Shown: one piece after another, positions 14,973 to 23,226 of the stretch | Layout of the letters: every line of letters starts with the position of its first letter | Numbering within the stretch: position 1 is the first letter of the stretch | Assembly (NCBI GenBank): GCA_964461835.1 | Contig: CAYWVO010000004.1 | Location: 1-64,000 of the forward strand | DNA from: CAYWVO01 sp964461835 | Lineage (GTDB): Bacteria; Zixibacteria; MSB-5A5; WJJR01; JAJRUJ01 | Direction of reading: 5' to 3' | Length of the DNA: 64,000 nucleotides | Notes under the pieces: generated by a model | Seen by the model: the letters and a program-made list of their open reading frames with translations, nothing else | Database searches by the model: none | What the model was told of the DNA's origin: nothing | Translations under genes and position numbers: made by a program

Positions 14973-15617
14973 GTGAAGATCTTTTTGGATACGGCAAATC
15001 TGGATCAAATTCGCGAAGCCCACGACTGGGGGGTCTTGGATGGAATTACCACCAACCCCTCCCTGGTGGCGAAAGAAAATAGACGGTTTGAAGACTTGGT
15101 CCCGGAAATCCTGGAAATTTGCAAAGGACCGGTCTCCCTGGAAGTTGTGGCGGTCGATGCCGATGGCATGGTGGCCGAAGCGGAAAAACTGGTGGAGTAC
15201 GGCGAACAAGTAGTCGTCAAAATTCCGATGATTTCCGAGGGTCTCAAGGCGATCCGCCGCCTGTCCGAGAAAGAGATTTCGACCAATTGCACATTGGTCT
15301 TCAACGCCACCCAGGCCATGCTGGCGGCAAAGGCGGGTGCGACCTATGTCAGCCCATTCTTGGGACGGTTGGATGACGCCGGCCACTACGGCATGGAGTT
15401 GGTCCAGCAGATTGTGGCAATTTTCGACAACTATGCCTTTGCCACTGAGGTGTTGGCGGCGTCACTGCGCCATCCGTTACATGTGGTCGAGGCGGCGTTG
15501 ACCGGCGCGGATATCGCAACGATGCCGTTCGCGGTCCTGCAAAAGATCGTCAAACATCCTCTGACCGATAAAGGCCTGGATCAATTCCTCAAAGACTGGG
15601 AGAAAGTGCCCAAATAG
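14973..15617 (+). CDS. Transaldolase-like / fructose-6-phosphate aldolase family
   Basis: The 214-aa protein is of the short transaldolase type (MipB/TalC/FSA). The Schiff-base lysine is K83 in VVVKIPM. ITTNPSLVAKE and NCTLVFNATQAMLAAKAGATYVSPFLGR are family signatures. Members either transfer dihydroxyacetone units in the pentose phosphate pathway or cleave fructose-6-phosphate, and sequence alone cannot decide. The start is GTG behind GAAAGGA. The gene is followed after 6 bp by purB, so it shares the operon; the pathway link may be ribose-5-phosphate supply for purine synthesis (inference). Confidence 0.92.
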   Translation: MKIFLDTANLDQIREAHDWGVLDGITTNPSLVAKENRRFEDLVPEILEICKGPVSLEVVAVDADGMVAEAEKLVEYGEQVVVKIPMISEGLKAIRRLSEKEISTNCTLVFNATQAMLAAKAGATYVSPFLGRLDDAGHYGMELVQQIVAIFDNYAFATEVLAASLRHPLHVVEAALTGADIATMPFAVLQKIVKHPLTDKGLDQFLKDWEKVPK

Positions 15618-15623
15618 GCGAGT

Positions 15624-16925
15624 ATGATTCCTCGTTACACACGCCCACGGATGGGCGGCCTTTGGACTGACGCGAGTAAATTTTCCATCTGGCTGGAAGT
15701 TGAACTCAGTGCGGCGGAAGCGTGGGCTCGTATCGGCCGGATTCCCCAAGCTGCCGCAGCCCGCATGCGCAAAAACGCCCGCTTTGATCCCGAACGCATC
15801 GCTGAGATTGAAGCAACCACGCGTCATGACGTTGCCGCGTTCGTCTCCAACGTCGGGGAATCATTGGGCAAGGATGCCGCCTATTTTCATCTGGGATTGA
15901 CTTCCTCCGACATTCTGGATACTGCACTCGCGGTGCAGTTATCACGCGCGGGATCGATTATTCTCGACGATTTCAAACCAATCTTTTCGCTGTTGCGAAA
16001 ATATGCCCGCAAGTACCGTAAAACGCCGATGGCCGGCCGGACCCACGGTGTCTTTGCCGAACCAACCGTGGCCGGCATGCGCTTCGCCCTCTGGTATGCT
16101 GAACTGATGCGGGCACGTCGACGCGTGCGCACCGCGTTCGAAACAGTCTCAGTCGGAAAGATGTCGGGATCGGTCGGCAACTACGCCAATGTCGACCCGC
16201 GCATCGAGACCCATGTCTGCCGCAAACTCCGGATCAAACCAGCGGCGATCTCGACGCAGATTGTTCAGCGGGATCGTCATGCCGAACTATTGGCAGCGCT
16301 TGCACTGGCTGCATCGTCCATCGAGAAAATGGCTTTAGATATTCGCCTGCTGCATCGCACGGAAGTGGGGGAAATCAGCGAGGGATTCCGGCCCGGTCAG
16401 CGGGGATCGTCGTCCATGCCTCACAAAAAAAATCCCATTGGCTGTGAGCAGATGTCCGGTCTGGCGCGGCTGCTGCGCGGCTACTGTTCGGTGGCCATGC
16501 AGAATATTCCACTCTGGCACGAGCGGGATATTTCCCATTCCTCCGCCGAACGGATTATTCTCCCGGATGCCACTATTCTTTTTGATTACATGCTGGGGTA
16601 TTTCACGGAGATCTTGGCAAACCTGCGGGTTGATCAGAAACGCATGAAAGAGAACCTGCGGCGTTTCGGCGGGCCAATGTATTCACAAAGGTTATTGACC
16701 GCGCTCGCCGAGAAGCTGGGGTCGCGGGATGAGGCATACAAGGTGATCCAGCCGCTGGCGCTCGCCGCCGCCGAAGACCGCGGCAATTTCCGGGACGCGG
16801 CGTTGGCCGACCCCCGGCTCGGCGAGGTGCTCACCGCCGACGAAATAGCAGCGTGCTTCGACGATGCGGTATATTTTGAACACGTTGATACAATCATCGA
16901 CCGTGCGCTTGCGGCGGACGGTTAG
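15624..16925 (+). CDS. purB: Adenylosuccinate lyase
   Basis: The 433-aa enzyme acts twice in purine synthesis, splitting fumarate from SAICAR and from adenylosuccinate. The fumarase/aspartase-superfamily signature SSSMPHKKNPI lies at about residues 261-271 and GRTHGVFAEP at about 137-146 supplies the catalytic His region. Length is normal. It starts 6 bp after the transaldolase gene. Other purine genes of the run, purS and purQ, follow after the phospholipid genes. Confidence 0.95.
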   Translation: MIPRYTRPRMGGLWTDASKFSIWLEVELSAAEAWARIGRIPQAAAARMRKNARFDPERIAEIEATTRHDVAAFVSNVGESLGKDAAYFHLGLTSSDILDTALAVQLSRAGSIILDDFKPIFSLLRKYARKYRKTPMAGRTHGVFAEPTVAGMRFALWYAELMRARRRVRTAFETVSVGKMSGSVGNYANVDPRIETHVCRKLRIKPAAISTQIVQRDRHAELLAALALAASSIEKMALDIRLLHRTEVGEISEGFRPGQRGSSSMPHKKNPIGCEQMSGLARLLRGYCSVAMQNIPLWHERDISHSSAERIILPDATILFDYMLGYFTEILANLRVDQKRMKENLRRFGGPMYSQRLLTALAEKLGSRDEAYKVIQPLALAAAEDRGNFRDAALADPRLGEVLTADEIAACFDDAVYFEHVDTIIDRALAADG

Positions 16926-16956
16926 CAGTTGTACTTCTTCTTTCCGGTGAGGAATA

Positions 16957-17595
16957 ATGGATCGTGACGGTTGGCGATTTGTGCTCCCGTGCGGGCTGAT
17001 CGCCATTTTCCTGACCATAGAGGCGCTGCTAACCGGCTACGCGATTCTCCACTGGTCGGCCCGGATCATGACCGTATTCACCGCATTTTTTGTCTTTTTC
17101 TTTCGCGATCCCCACCGTCACCCGCCGGAGGGTGATGATATCATTGTCTCGCCGGCGGACGGCAAAATAGTCGATGTGCACTGGAATAAGGACGCGACCA
17201 CGGTGGCGATCTTTCTCTCGTTGTTTGATGTGCACATCAATCGCGCACCGATCGGGGGAGAGATTAAATCCGCGAAATTCCGTCCCGGGGAATTCCTCCA
17301 GGCTTTTCGGCCGGAGGCCGCGAAAGTGAATGAACAAATCGAATTGACGATAATCGGCAAGAGGCGAACGATCGTCTGCCGGCTCATCGCCGGTATTCTT
17401 GCCCGCAGAATAATCTGCCGGGTCTACGAGCAAGAATCCGTACTACTGGGAGAACGCATCGGCCTGATTCGGTTCGGTTCCCGGGCCGAGGTCGATATTC
17501 CCAAAGACATGGACATCCGGGTCAAAAAGGGCGATCGAGTAAAAGGGGGAGAAACGATTCTCGCCCGCGAGCGTGAAAGAGAGCCACATGCCTAA
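16957..17595 (+). CDS. psd: Phosphatidylserine decarboxylase (short, Psd-A type)
   Basis: The 212-aa proenzyme has two N-terminal membrane helices, then FFRDPHR, ISPADG-like VSPADGK and LSLFDVHINRAP motifs. Self-cleavage should occur between G174 and S175 in RFGSRAEV, leaving a pyruvoyl group on the small subunit. It converts phosphatidylserine to phosphatidylethanolamine at the inner membrane. The short form and the GS site are typical of the non-enterobacterial group. The stop overlaps the start of pssA by 8 bp, so the two successive enzymes are translationally coupled. Confidence 0.93.
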   Translation: MDRDGWRFVLPCGLIAIFLTIEALLTGYAILHWSARIMTVFTAFFVFFFRDPHRHPPEGDDIIVSPADGKIVDVHWNKDATTVAIFLSLFDVHINRAPIGGEIKSAKFRPGEFLQAFRPEAAKVNEQIELTIIGKRRTIVCRLIAGILARRIICRVYEQESVLLGERIGLIRFGSRAEVDIPKDMDIRVKKGDRVKGGETILAREREREPHA

Positions 17596-18325
17596 CTTCC
17601 GGCCCGTCATCCCCAGTGTCTTCACCATGGGAAATCTGTTCTGTGGATTTCTCTCGATCATGTCGGCGTACGACGGCGAGGCGGTGCAGGCGTGCTGGTT
17701 TATTATCCTGGGGTTTTTCCTGGATGGCCTGGATGGCTTCGTGGCGCGGGTCTCCCGCGCGGACTCCCAGTTCGGCGTCGAGCTTGATTCTTTGGCCGAT
17801 TTGGTCAGTTTCGGCATTGCCCCGGCCATGATTTTTTACTCGTTCCGGTTTAAGGACTTGGGGAAATGGGGCTGGGTGCTGGGATTTGTCTATGTGATGT
17901 GTGGAGCGGTGCGACTGGCTCGCTTCAACCTGGGCGCCGGGCCGCGGAAGTTTTTCCAGGGATTGCCCATCCCCGCTGCCGCGGCGGCGCTCACCGGCTA
18001 CACCCTGGCCAGTTATCAGATTTGGGGGCAACTGGAACACGTGAAGGTCCTGGTTATCCTGATTTTGGGTTGCTCGTTTCTTATGGTCTCCAGTATTGAA
18101 TATGAAAAGCGCCCGCTGACTTTTCACACTACCAAAGACCGCATTAAATGGCTGTACATGGTGGTTGGGGGAATCGCCTTGCTGATCTTTCATGAGTTGG
18201 CGATTTTTCCACTGATCCTGATTTATATCGTTTATGGACTTGTGCGGGAGGCGGTACTGCTGGTCCGGACCGGCGGTCCTGTGCAGAATGATCATGAGGA
18301 GGCTCCTCAGCAGTACATGGATTGA
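17588..18325 (+). CDS. pssA: CDP-diacylglycerol--serine O-phosphatidyltransferase
   Basis: The 245-aa integral membrane enzyme makes phosphatidylserine from CDP-diacylglycerol and serine, feeding the adjacent decarboxylase. The CDP-alcohol phosphotransferase motif is complete: D49-G50-x2-A53-R54-x8-G63-x3-D67-x3-D71. I chose ATG 17588, just inside psd, over a GTG at 17573, because MPNFRPVIPSVFTMGN is the usual start of the family. Confidence 0.94.
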   Translation: MPNFRPVIPSVFTMGNLFCGFLSIMSAYDGEAVQACWFIILGFFLDGLDGFVARVSRADSQFGVELDSLADLVSFGIAPAMIFYSFRFKDLGKWGWVLGFVYVMCGAVRLARFNLGAGPRKFFQGLPIPAAAAALTGYTLASYQIWGQLEHVKVLVILILGCSFLMVSSIEYEKRPLTFHTTKDRIKWLYMVVGGIALLIFHELAIFPLILIYIVYGLVREAVLLVRTGGPVQNDHEEAPQQYMD

Positions 18326-18410
18326 CCAATCTGTTGCCCTTACCGCCTTTGACAAGAGGACCTGGGAACTCCAGCGCTCAGTCTCATCTCCGACAATTTC
18401 CATTGCTGAC

Positions 18411-18439
18411 TTGCTGGCGAGTTTTGTGTATGCTATGAT
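18411..18439 (+). promoter_or_regulatory. Sigma-70 promoter of purSQ
   Basis: TTGCTG (18411-18416), 17-bp spacer, TATGAT (18434-18439), about 40 bp before the purS start and after the pssA stop. It suggests that purSQ can be expressed apart from the upstream run. Confidence 0.6.
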
Positions 18440-18483
18440 ATTGCAGGGAGGTGGTCGTTTAAATCGTGACAGAGGAGGCGGAA

Positions 18484-18732
18484 GTGAAGATGAAGGCAAT
18501 CGTAACGGTTCGTCTCAAACCCGGTGTCCTGGATCCCCAGGGCGTGACTATCGGAAAAGCCCTGCAATCGATGGGATACAGCGGGGTCAGCGAGGTTCGG
18601 GCCGGGAAAGTATTTGAACTGACCCTGGACAATGGTGACGAGGCCGCCGCGCGGGAAAAGGCTGACGATATCGCCAATCGCCTGTTGGCCAACCCGGTCA
18701 TCGAAACGTACTCTATTGAGGTTCAAAAATGA
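18484..18732 (+). CDS. purS: Phosphoribosylformylglycinamidine synthase subunit PurS
   Basis: This 82-aa protein is the small structural subunit that joins PurQ to PurL in the three-part FGAM synthase. KAIVTVRLKPGVLDPQG at the start and VIETYSIEV at the end are family hallmarks. GAGGAGG at 18472-18478 sits 5 nt before GTG 18484, which I prefer to the ATG 6 nt later or a GTG 18 nt earlier. Its stop overlaps the purQ start (ATGA). purL is not in the window. Confidence 0.94.
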   Translation: MKMKAIVTVRLKPGVLDPQGVTIGKALQSMGYSGVSEVRAGKVFELTLDNGDEAAAREKADDIANRLLANPVIETYSIEVQK

Positions 18733-19454
18733 AATTCGGTGTCGTGACATTTCCCGGGTCCAACTGCGATTACGATTCATTCTGCGCAGTCCGCGATTGC
18801 CTGGATGAAGATGTCGAGTTCTTATGGCATGGCGACAGCGATCTCAAGGGCAGTGACGTGGTGATTCTCCCGGGTGGCTTCTCCTATGGTGATTATCTGC
18901 GGGTAGGATCGATCGCTCGGTTCTCGCCGGTCATGGGTTCAGTTATTGAATTCGCGCAATCCGGCGGATTGGCCTGGGGAATCTGCAACGGCTTTCAAGT
19001 ATTGCTGGAGGCCGGTCTCTTACCGGGTGCGATGCTGAAAAACAAATCCCTGCGCTTCGCCTGTCAGGACGTCTATCTCCGGGTAGAAACGACACATTCA
19101 CCCTACACTGCATCGCTGAAGCTTGGGTCGGTACTCAGAATGCCGATTGCCCATTCAGAGGGGAATTATTTCGCTCCGGACTCAGTGCTGGACGAGTTGG
19201 AACAGGCCAACCGCGTCGCATTCCGCTACACTGACCCGCAAGGCAATACAACTGATGCTTTTAATCCGAATGGCTCACGACGACATATTGCCGGTCTCTT
19301 GAATCAAGCGGGTAATGTGCTGGGGATGATGCCGCATCCCGAACGGGCGGTGGAGGAGATTTTGGGCTCAACGGATGGCCTGCTCATGTTCCGCAGTCTC
19401 GCTGAGTATTTGGCCCGAAAGTCAACCGATGGCGTGAAAGCGGGGATGTGGTGA
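18729..19454 (+). CDS. purQ: Phosphoribosylformylglycinamidine synthase subunit PurQ (glutaminase)
   Basis: The 241-aa class I glutamine amidotransferase supplies ammonia for the FGAR to FGAM step of purine synthesis. The nucleophile is C87 in WGICNGFQVL and the other catalytic residues are H203 and E205 in MMPHPERAV. It overlaps purS by 4 bp and is overlapped in turn by the downstream membrane-protein gene (GTGA), so the three are translated together. Confidence 0.96.
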   Translation: MKFGVVTFPGSNCDYDSFCAVRDCLDEDVEFLWHGDSDLKGSDVVILPGGFSYGDYLRVGSIARFSPVMGSVIEFAQSGGLAWGICNGFQVLLEAGLLPGAMLKNKSLRFACQDVYLRVETTHSPYTASLKLGSVLRMPIAHSEGNYFAPDSVLDELEQANRVAFRYTDPQGNTTDAFNPNGSRRHIAGLLNQAGNVLGMMPHPERAVEEILGSTDGLLMFRSLAEYLARKSTDGVKAGMW

Positions 19455-19768
19455 GCCGGCGAGAAATTGTCTTCCTGATGACGGCGATGCTGTTAGCTGC
19501 CATTTTCGGTGGGCTGATCGGTGATGTGGTAGGTTCATTTCTGCCTGAGGGTACGATCAAGACCCTGTTTATCCGGCACGTGCAGGTCGGATTGGGCTCC
19601 CGACCGTATATCGCCGTTAGTGACAACGCCACCGCCGCGCCGTATGCGCCGTTGACCATCGATTTTTTCGCCATCACCTTCTCATTCGGCGTATTACTGA
19701 AAATAAACTTTGTCAGTGTTCTTTGCGTTTTGCTGGTTTTTGTGTATTTTCGCTGGTGGTTCTTGTAG
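19451..19768 (+). CDS. DUF4321-type small membrane protein
   Basis: The product is 105 aa with a helix near the N-terminus (IVFLMTAMLLAAIFGGLIGDVVG) and another near the C-terminus (INFVSVLCVLLVFVYFRWW). The segment LTIDFFAITFSFGVLLKINFVSV is the recurrent end of DUF4321 proteins, whose function is unknown. GTG 19451 overlaps the purQ stop by 4 bases. A role linked to envelope proteins is possible, as tatA follows. Confidence 0.75.
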   Translation: MSRREIVFLMTAMLLAAIFGGLIGDVVGSFLPEGTIKTLFIRHVQVGLGSRPYIAVSDNATAAPYAPLTIDFFAITFSFGVLLKINFVSVLCVLLVFVYFRWWFL

Positions 19769-19790
19769 GGTCTGGAGTGGGATTAGTGTC

Positions 19791-20000
19791 ATGATTGGTG
19801 GTCTCGGTGCACAGGAGTTGCTTTTAATCTTCCTGGCGGTCCTGTTATTGTTCGGCGCCAAGAAGATTCCCGAAATCGCCCAGGGTCTCGGTAAGGGCAT
19901 TCGTGAATTCAAAGGCGCCATGAAAGAGACACAGGACGAGATCAAAAAATCCACCAATGAAATCAACAAAATCGATGATGAGCTAAAGAAAGACCAGTGA
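19791..20000 (+). CDS. tatA: Twin-arginine translocase subunit TatA/TatE
   Basis: The 69-aa protein has the TatA layout: a short periplasmic start, one membrane helix (LLLIFLAVLLLFG), the FGAKKIPEIAQGLGKGIREFK hinge and amphipathic helix, then a charged tail. TatA polymerises to form the pore that exports folded proteins bearing RR signal peptides, such as the DUF362 protein at the end of this window. ATG 19791 gives the standard size; an upstream extension in the same frame reads as noise. tatC is not in the window. Confidence 0.93.
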   Translation: MIGGLGAQELLLIFLAVLLLFGAKKIPEIAQGLGKGIREFKGAMKETQDEIKKSTNEINKIDDELKKDQ

Positions 20001-20003
20001 GCC

Positions 20004-20459
20004 ATGTTTCAAGCAGCCGACATTGAGCAAATTTCCTCGTGCCTGAAATCAGCCGAATGCGAGTGGCAGACCGACCATCATCGCATCAAATTAATCAACA
20101 ACGATGAGCGCCGCATGCTGGTGCTGGAGTTGTATCCCGAAGCCCAAATCGGGGCGGGCGAAGCCAAACGGTCGATGGTCGTGGTGTACACCTCCGGCGG
20201 GCATCTGCAACTGCACAACTGCACCGGCTTTGTCTGCTCCGATGAACTGGGCGAAGTGACCTTCGTCGGTGAGCATAGCGGCCGCCTTTCCGGACTCGTC
20301 GTCGAACGCGAGGCTGCCTGTTCTTTGTACGCCAATGTCACCCGCGAGCTTATTTCCGGCGATTTCACCCGCTTAGGGGTCGAGGTTATGTTGTCGGGCG
20401 TAGCCTTGTCGCTGGCCGAGGATATATTGGGCAAAGATCAGACCGACAACTCCGAGTAG
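20004..20459 (+). CDS. Hypothetical protein, 151 aa
   Basis: The start is 3 bp after tatA, with the ATG preceded by a GTGAGCC sequence, so coupling is likely. The product is soluble, without a signal peptide or membrane helix. The N-terminal half looks alpha/beta (CEWQTDHHRIKLINNDERRMLVLELYP), the middle has a beta-rich stretch with LHNCTGFVCSDELGEVTFVGEHSGRLSGLVVE, and the end is helical. There are five Cys (C13, C20, C73, C78, C107) without a metal-site pattern. I do not recognise the family. A hairpin terminator follows, closing the operon. Confidence 0.7.
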   Translation: MFQAADIEQISSCLKSAECEWQTDHHRIKLINNDERRMLVLELYPEAQIGAGEAKRSMVVVYTSGGHLQLHNCTGFVCSDELGEVTFVGEHSGRLSGLVVEREAACSLYANVTRELISGDFTRLGVEVMLSGVALSLAEDILGKDQTDNSE

Positions 20460-20484
20460 CAGGAACAGTCATGCGGGAAAGAGA

Positions 20485-20514
20485 GGTCAAGGTCCCAGAG
20501 ATCTTGACTTTTTT
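20485..20514 (+). terminator. Rho-independent terminator closing the tatA operon
   Basis: GGTCAAGGTC (20485-20494), loop CCAGA, GATCTTGACT (20500-20509): a 10-bp stem with two G-U pairs followed by six T. Confidence 0.85.
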
Positions 20515-20559
20515 ATTTGAGTTCACTGACGCGGTAATCGGGGGAGAGAGGATGGGCAC

Positions 20560-21228
20560 ATGAGTGAATTGTCGTTGCATGAAAAAACGGACTCGTGGCT
20601 GGCGCTGGTGGCGCCATACAATCGCGGACACCTCCGCTTGAACCCGGAAAAGGCGGCGTTGATAGTTGTGGATATGCAAAATTTCTTCCTCGATCCCGCC
20701 AGTCCCACGTTCACGCCCGGTGGCGGACCCATCCTGCCTAATGTCAAGAGTCTGATTAATACGTTCCGTGACGCCAATCGGCCGGTCCTGTTTACGCGCC
20801 ATGTGCACCATCCGGACGGCATCGATGCCGGCATCATGGGGTGGTGGTGGGACGGCATGTGTATCGAAGGCTCACCCGAGAGCGAGGTGCACGCCGAGAT
20901 CGCCCCGTTGTCACACGAAAAACAAATCCTGAAACACCGCTACTCCGCGTTTTACAATACCGACCTCGAAGTTGTCCTGCGGGGGATGAAGATCGAAGAC
21001 CTGGTGATCGGCGGCATTATGACCAATATGTGCTGCGAATCAACCGCTCGTGATGCGTACTATCGGGATTTCCGTGTCTTTGTCCCAGTTGATGGAACCG
21101 GCGCCGTCAATGATGCGTTCCACGAAGCATCGCTGTTGAATCTCGCTTTTGGCTTTGCGGTGATTACTACGACTGCGGAGATTTTGGAAGGTGTGGGTGG
21201 CCGGGAACCAGCAGATGTTCCTGATTAA
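20560..21228 (+). CDS. Isochorismatase-family cysteine hydrolase
   Basis: The 222-aa protein carries the D-K-C triad of the family: D38 in LIVVDMQNFF, K125 in ILKHRYSAF and C158 in TNMCCESTARDA. The relatives include nicotinamidase, ureidoacrylate amidohydrolase, N-carbamoylsarcosine amidase and isochorismatase, and the substrate cannot be named. The cis-peptide region and the GIMTNMC motif are intact, so it should be active. It sits after a terminator and converges with the GGDEF gene, so it is a single-gene unit. Confidence 0.88.
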   Translation: MSELSLHEKTDSWLALVAPYNRGHLRLNPEKAALIVVDMQNFFLDPASPTFTPGGGPILPNVKSLINTFRDANRPVLFTRHVHHPDGIDAGIMGWWWDGMCIEGSPESEVHAEIAPLSHEKQILKHRYSAFYNTDLEVVLRGMKIEDLVIGGIMTNMCCESTARDAYYRDFRVFVPVDGTGAVNDAFHEASLLNLAFGFAVITTTAEILEGVGGREPADVPD

Positions 21229-21234
21229 ACCCGA

Positions 21235-22170
21235 CTAATACTTCTTCCGCCGCTCAATCACGAAGTTCGAGCCGGGCAGGGTCTTGGCGTACTGTTTTAA
21301 GTCGGCAATCATGTGGGATATTTCGCCGACATGCTGGAACATGCCGTCCTTGTTGATCACCACCGCAATAGAAAGTGACATGATCGGGTAAGTCTCCGGC
21401 GCGCCCCGACGGTTCTTGGAAATGATAAATCCATTCTTGAGGTCGCGTGGTTCGTACACTTCCGGGACGCGGCGATCGAATTCTTTGAGTACCTGGCGGC
21501 AGATCATCTTCACCTTCGTGGCATCGATGACAAAAATGAAGTCGTCTCCGGCTATATGCCCGACAAAACCATTCGGTTCGTGGCGGTACACAATATCCCG
21601 GATAATTTGCGCTGTCATCTTGATCACCCGATCGCCGGAAAAATACCCGTAATAGTCGTTGTACGCCTTGAAATCATCTAAGTCGGCATAGCACACCGCG
21701 AAGCGGTTTCCCTCGGTGATTTGCTGCTGCAACACTCGCTCGATCATTGCCGGACCGGGCAGATGGGACGAGGGATTAACATTGATATCCCGGAAAGTCC
21801 GCTCAACGGCCAAACGCATACGGGCGGCCACGGGCGGATCCGTCAGGGGGCCGATTAGAATTTCGTCCACGCGTGTATCCAGCATCTCACCTATCAACTT
21901 CGCGGAAGGATTGGGGTGTTGTGCAATGAGGGGAATGAACGACAACAATGGCAACGAACGGATTTGCCGCAGCAGGGGAATATCGCCGTCGACGTTATCC
22001 AGGCAGGAAACATGCACCAGATCCACTTGTTGATGAGCGGCAATCGAAACTAACTGCTCAAAACTCCCAAACCGGTGGAATTCCGGCCGGTAGTCATGCA
22101 GGATTTCCCGCATGGTCTGCAACATCCGCTCGTCGACCAGTCGTACCGCGCAAATCATATACTTCCCCAA
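21235..22170 (-). CDS. GGDEF-domain protein with receiver-like N-terminus
   Basis: Residues 1-125 resemble a response-regulator receiver fold, although the phosphoacceptor Asp is not clear. Residues 150-311 form a GGDEF domain: FAVCYADLDDFKAYNDYYGYFSGD is the substrate and metal part, but the signature itself reads AGDDF (207-211). First-position Ala is tolerated in some active cyclases; Asp at the fourth position is found in a recognisable subgroup and its activity is uncertain. The protein either makes cyclic di-GMP or related signals, or binds GTP as a sensor. Confidence 0.8.
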   Translation of the reverse strand: MGKYMICAVRLVDERMLQTMREILHDYRPEFHRFGSFEQLVSIAAHQQVDLVHVSCLDNVDGDIPLLRQIRSLPLLSFIPLIAQHPNPSAKLIGEMLDTRVDEILIGPLTDPPVAARMRLAVERTFRDINVNPSSHLPGPAMIERVLQQQITEGNRFAVCYADLDDFKAYNDYYGYFSGDRVIKMTAQIIRDIVYRHEPNGFVGHIAGDDFIFVIDATKVKMICRQVLKEFDRRVPEVYEPRDLKNGFIISKNRRGAPETYPIMSLSIAVVINKDGMFQHVGEISHMIADLKQYAKTLPGSNFVIERRKKY

Positions 22171-22261
22171 GAGCCGGGGGCGAGGCGAACCTTCTTCCCC
22201 CTATCTCTAGATTCGGCTCAGGTGAGAAGAATACTTATACCCCAAGCGCGCATTTGGAGTC

Positions 22262-23221
22262 TCATGTATCATGTTGGCTGAGCGGATGATAGGTGCGGTG
22301 GACTTCCTGCAGGTAACTCCGGTCAAGGTGCAGATAGATTTGCGTCGTGCTGATCGATTCATGGCCCAGCATCGCCTGGACTGCGCGAAGATCGGCCCCG
22401 CCCTCCAGCAAATGCGTGGCGAACGAATGACGGAACGTGTGCGGTGTGACATTCTTGGTAATCCCTGCGGTGGTAACGGCTTTGCGGACTACCGACCACA
22501 GTCCCATCCGGGAAAACGGTTGTTTCCGCGAGGAGAGGAAGACGGTTTCGCCCGACCGAGGGCCAACCAACACGGGACGCCCGTGTTCGAGGTAGGCTCG
22601 AACTGCGTCGATGGCGGATTCGCCAATAGGCACCACGCGTTCCCGGTTTCCTTTGCCGAAAACGCGGATGAACTCGTCGCCGAAAAATAAATCAGAGATG
22701 CGCATTGCGACAACCTCGGATAGCCGCAATCCGGAGCCATAGAGCATTTCCAGGATTGCCCGGTTGCGGCGCACGCGCGGTTCTTTCCCTTTGAGTGAAT
22801 TGAAGATACGATCAATCTCTTCAACGGTCAGGACCAGCGGCAATGCCCGGCGCACCCGCGGCGATGGGATCAGCCGGGCCGGGTTTGACTGAGCGATACC
22901 AGCTTTGACCAGATAACCGTGAAATCCCTTGATTGCCGAGAGACAGCGGGCAACGGTGGTGGCCTTCTTCGCCTGGATTGTGGGAGAAGCGAGAAAATTC
23001 CCAATGGTCGTCGACGGTATTTCTACCAAGTCAGTAATGCCGTTCGCACTGACAAAGGTTAAATACTCACGGATGTCCCGTCGGTAGGCCGCACACGTAT
23101 GGTCGCTGCGCCCATTCACGAGTCGGAGCGAATCGATGAACCGGTTAAGTACCTCTTCAAATCCTGGCGCCAGTTTCGCGGCTCGCTGGGATTGGGGCGT
23201 GGGTCTGTCTGGCGGGGGCAT
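22262..23221 (-). CDS. Tyrosine recombinase, XerC/XerD family
   Basis: Read from the ATG at 23219-23221, behind GGAGATAG, the protein has 319 aa. The catalytic set is complete: R166 in GSGLRLSE, K190 in FGKGNRER, H261 and R264 in PHTFRHSFATHLL, H287 in MLGHESI, and nucleophile Y296 in TTQIYLHLD. The SAM-like N-terminal domain spans about 20-110. Length and motifs fit a chromosomal XerC or XerD that resolves dimers at dif rather than an element integrase. It follows comF after 5 bp in the same direction. Confidence 0.92.
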   Translation of the reverse strand: MPPPDRPTPQSQRAAKLAPGFEEVLNRFIDSLRLVNGRSDHTCAAYRRDIREYLTFVSANGITDLVEIPSTTIGNFLASPTIQAKKATTVARCLSAIKGFHGYLVKAGIAQSNPARLIPSPRVRRALPLVLTVEEIDRIFNSLKGKEPRVRRNRAILEMLYGSGLRLSEVVAMRISDLFFGDEFIRVFGKGNRERVVPIGESAIDAVRAYLEHGRPVLVGPRSGETVFLSSRKQPFSRMGLWSVVRKAVTTAGITKNVTPHTFRHSFATHLLEGGADLRAVQAMLGHESISTTQIYLHLDRSYLQEVHRTYHPLSQHDT

Positions 23222-23226
23222 GATGA

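Noticed and set aside
17522..18499. Minus-strand ORF of 325 aa opposite psd/pssA
   Set aside because: Covers two confidently assigned genes on the other strand; Gln/His/Arg-rich, shadow-like composition.
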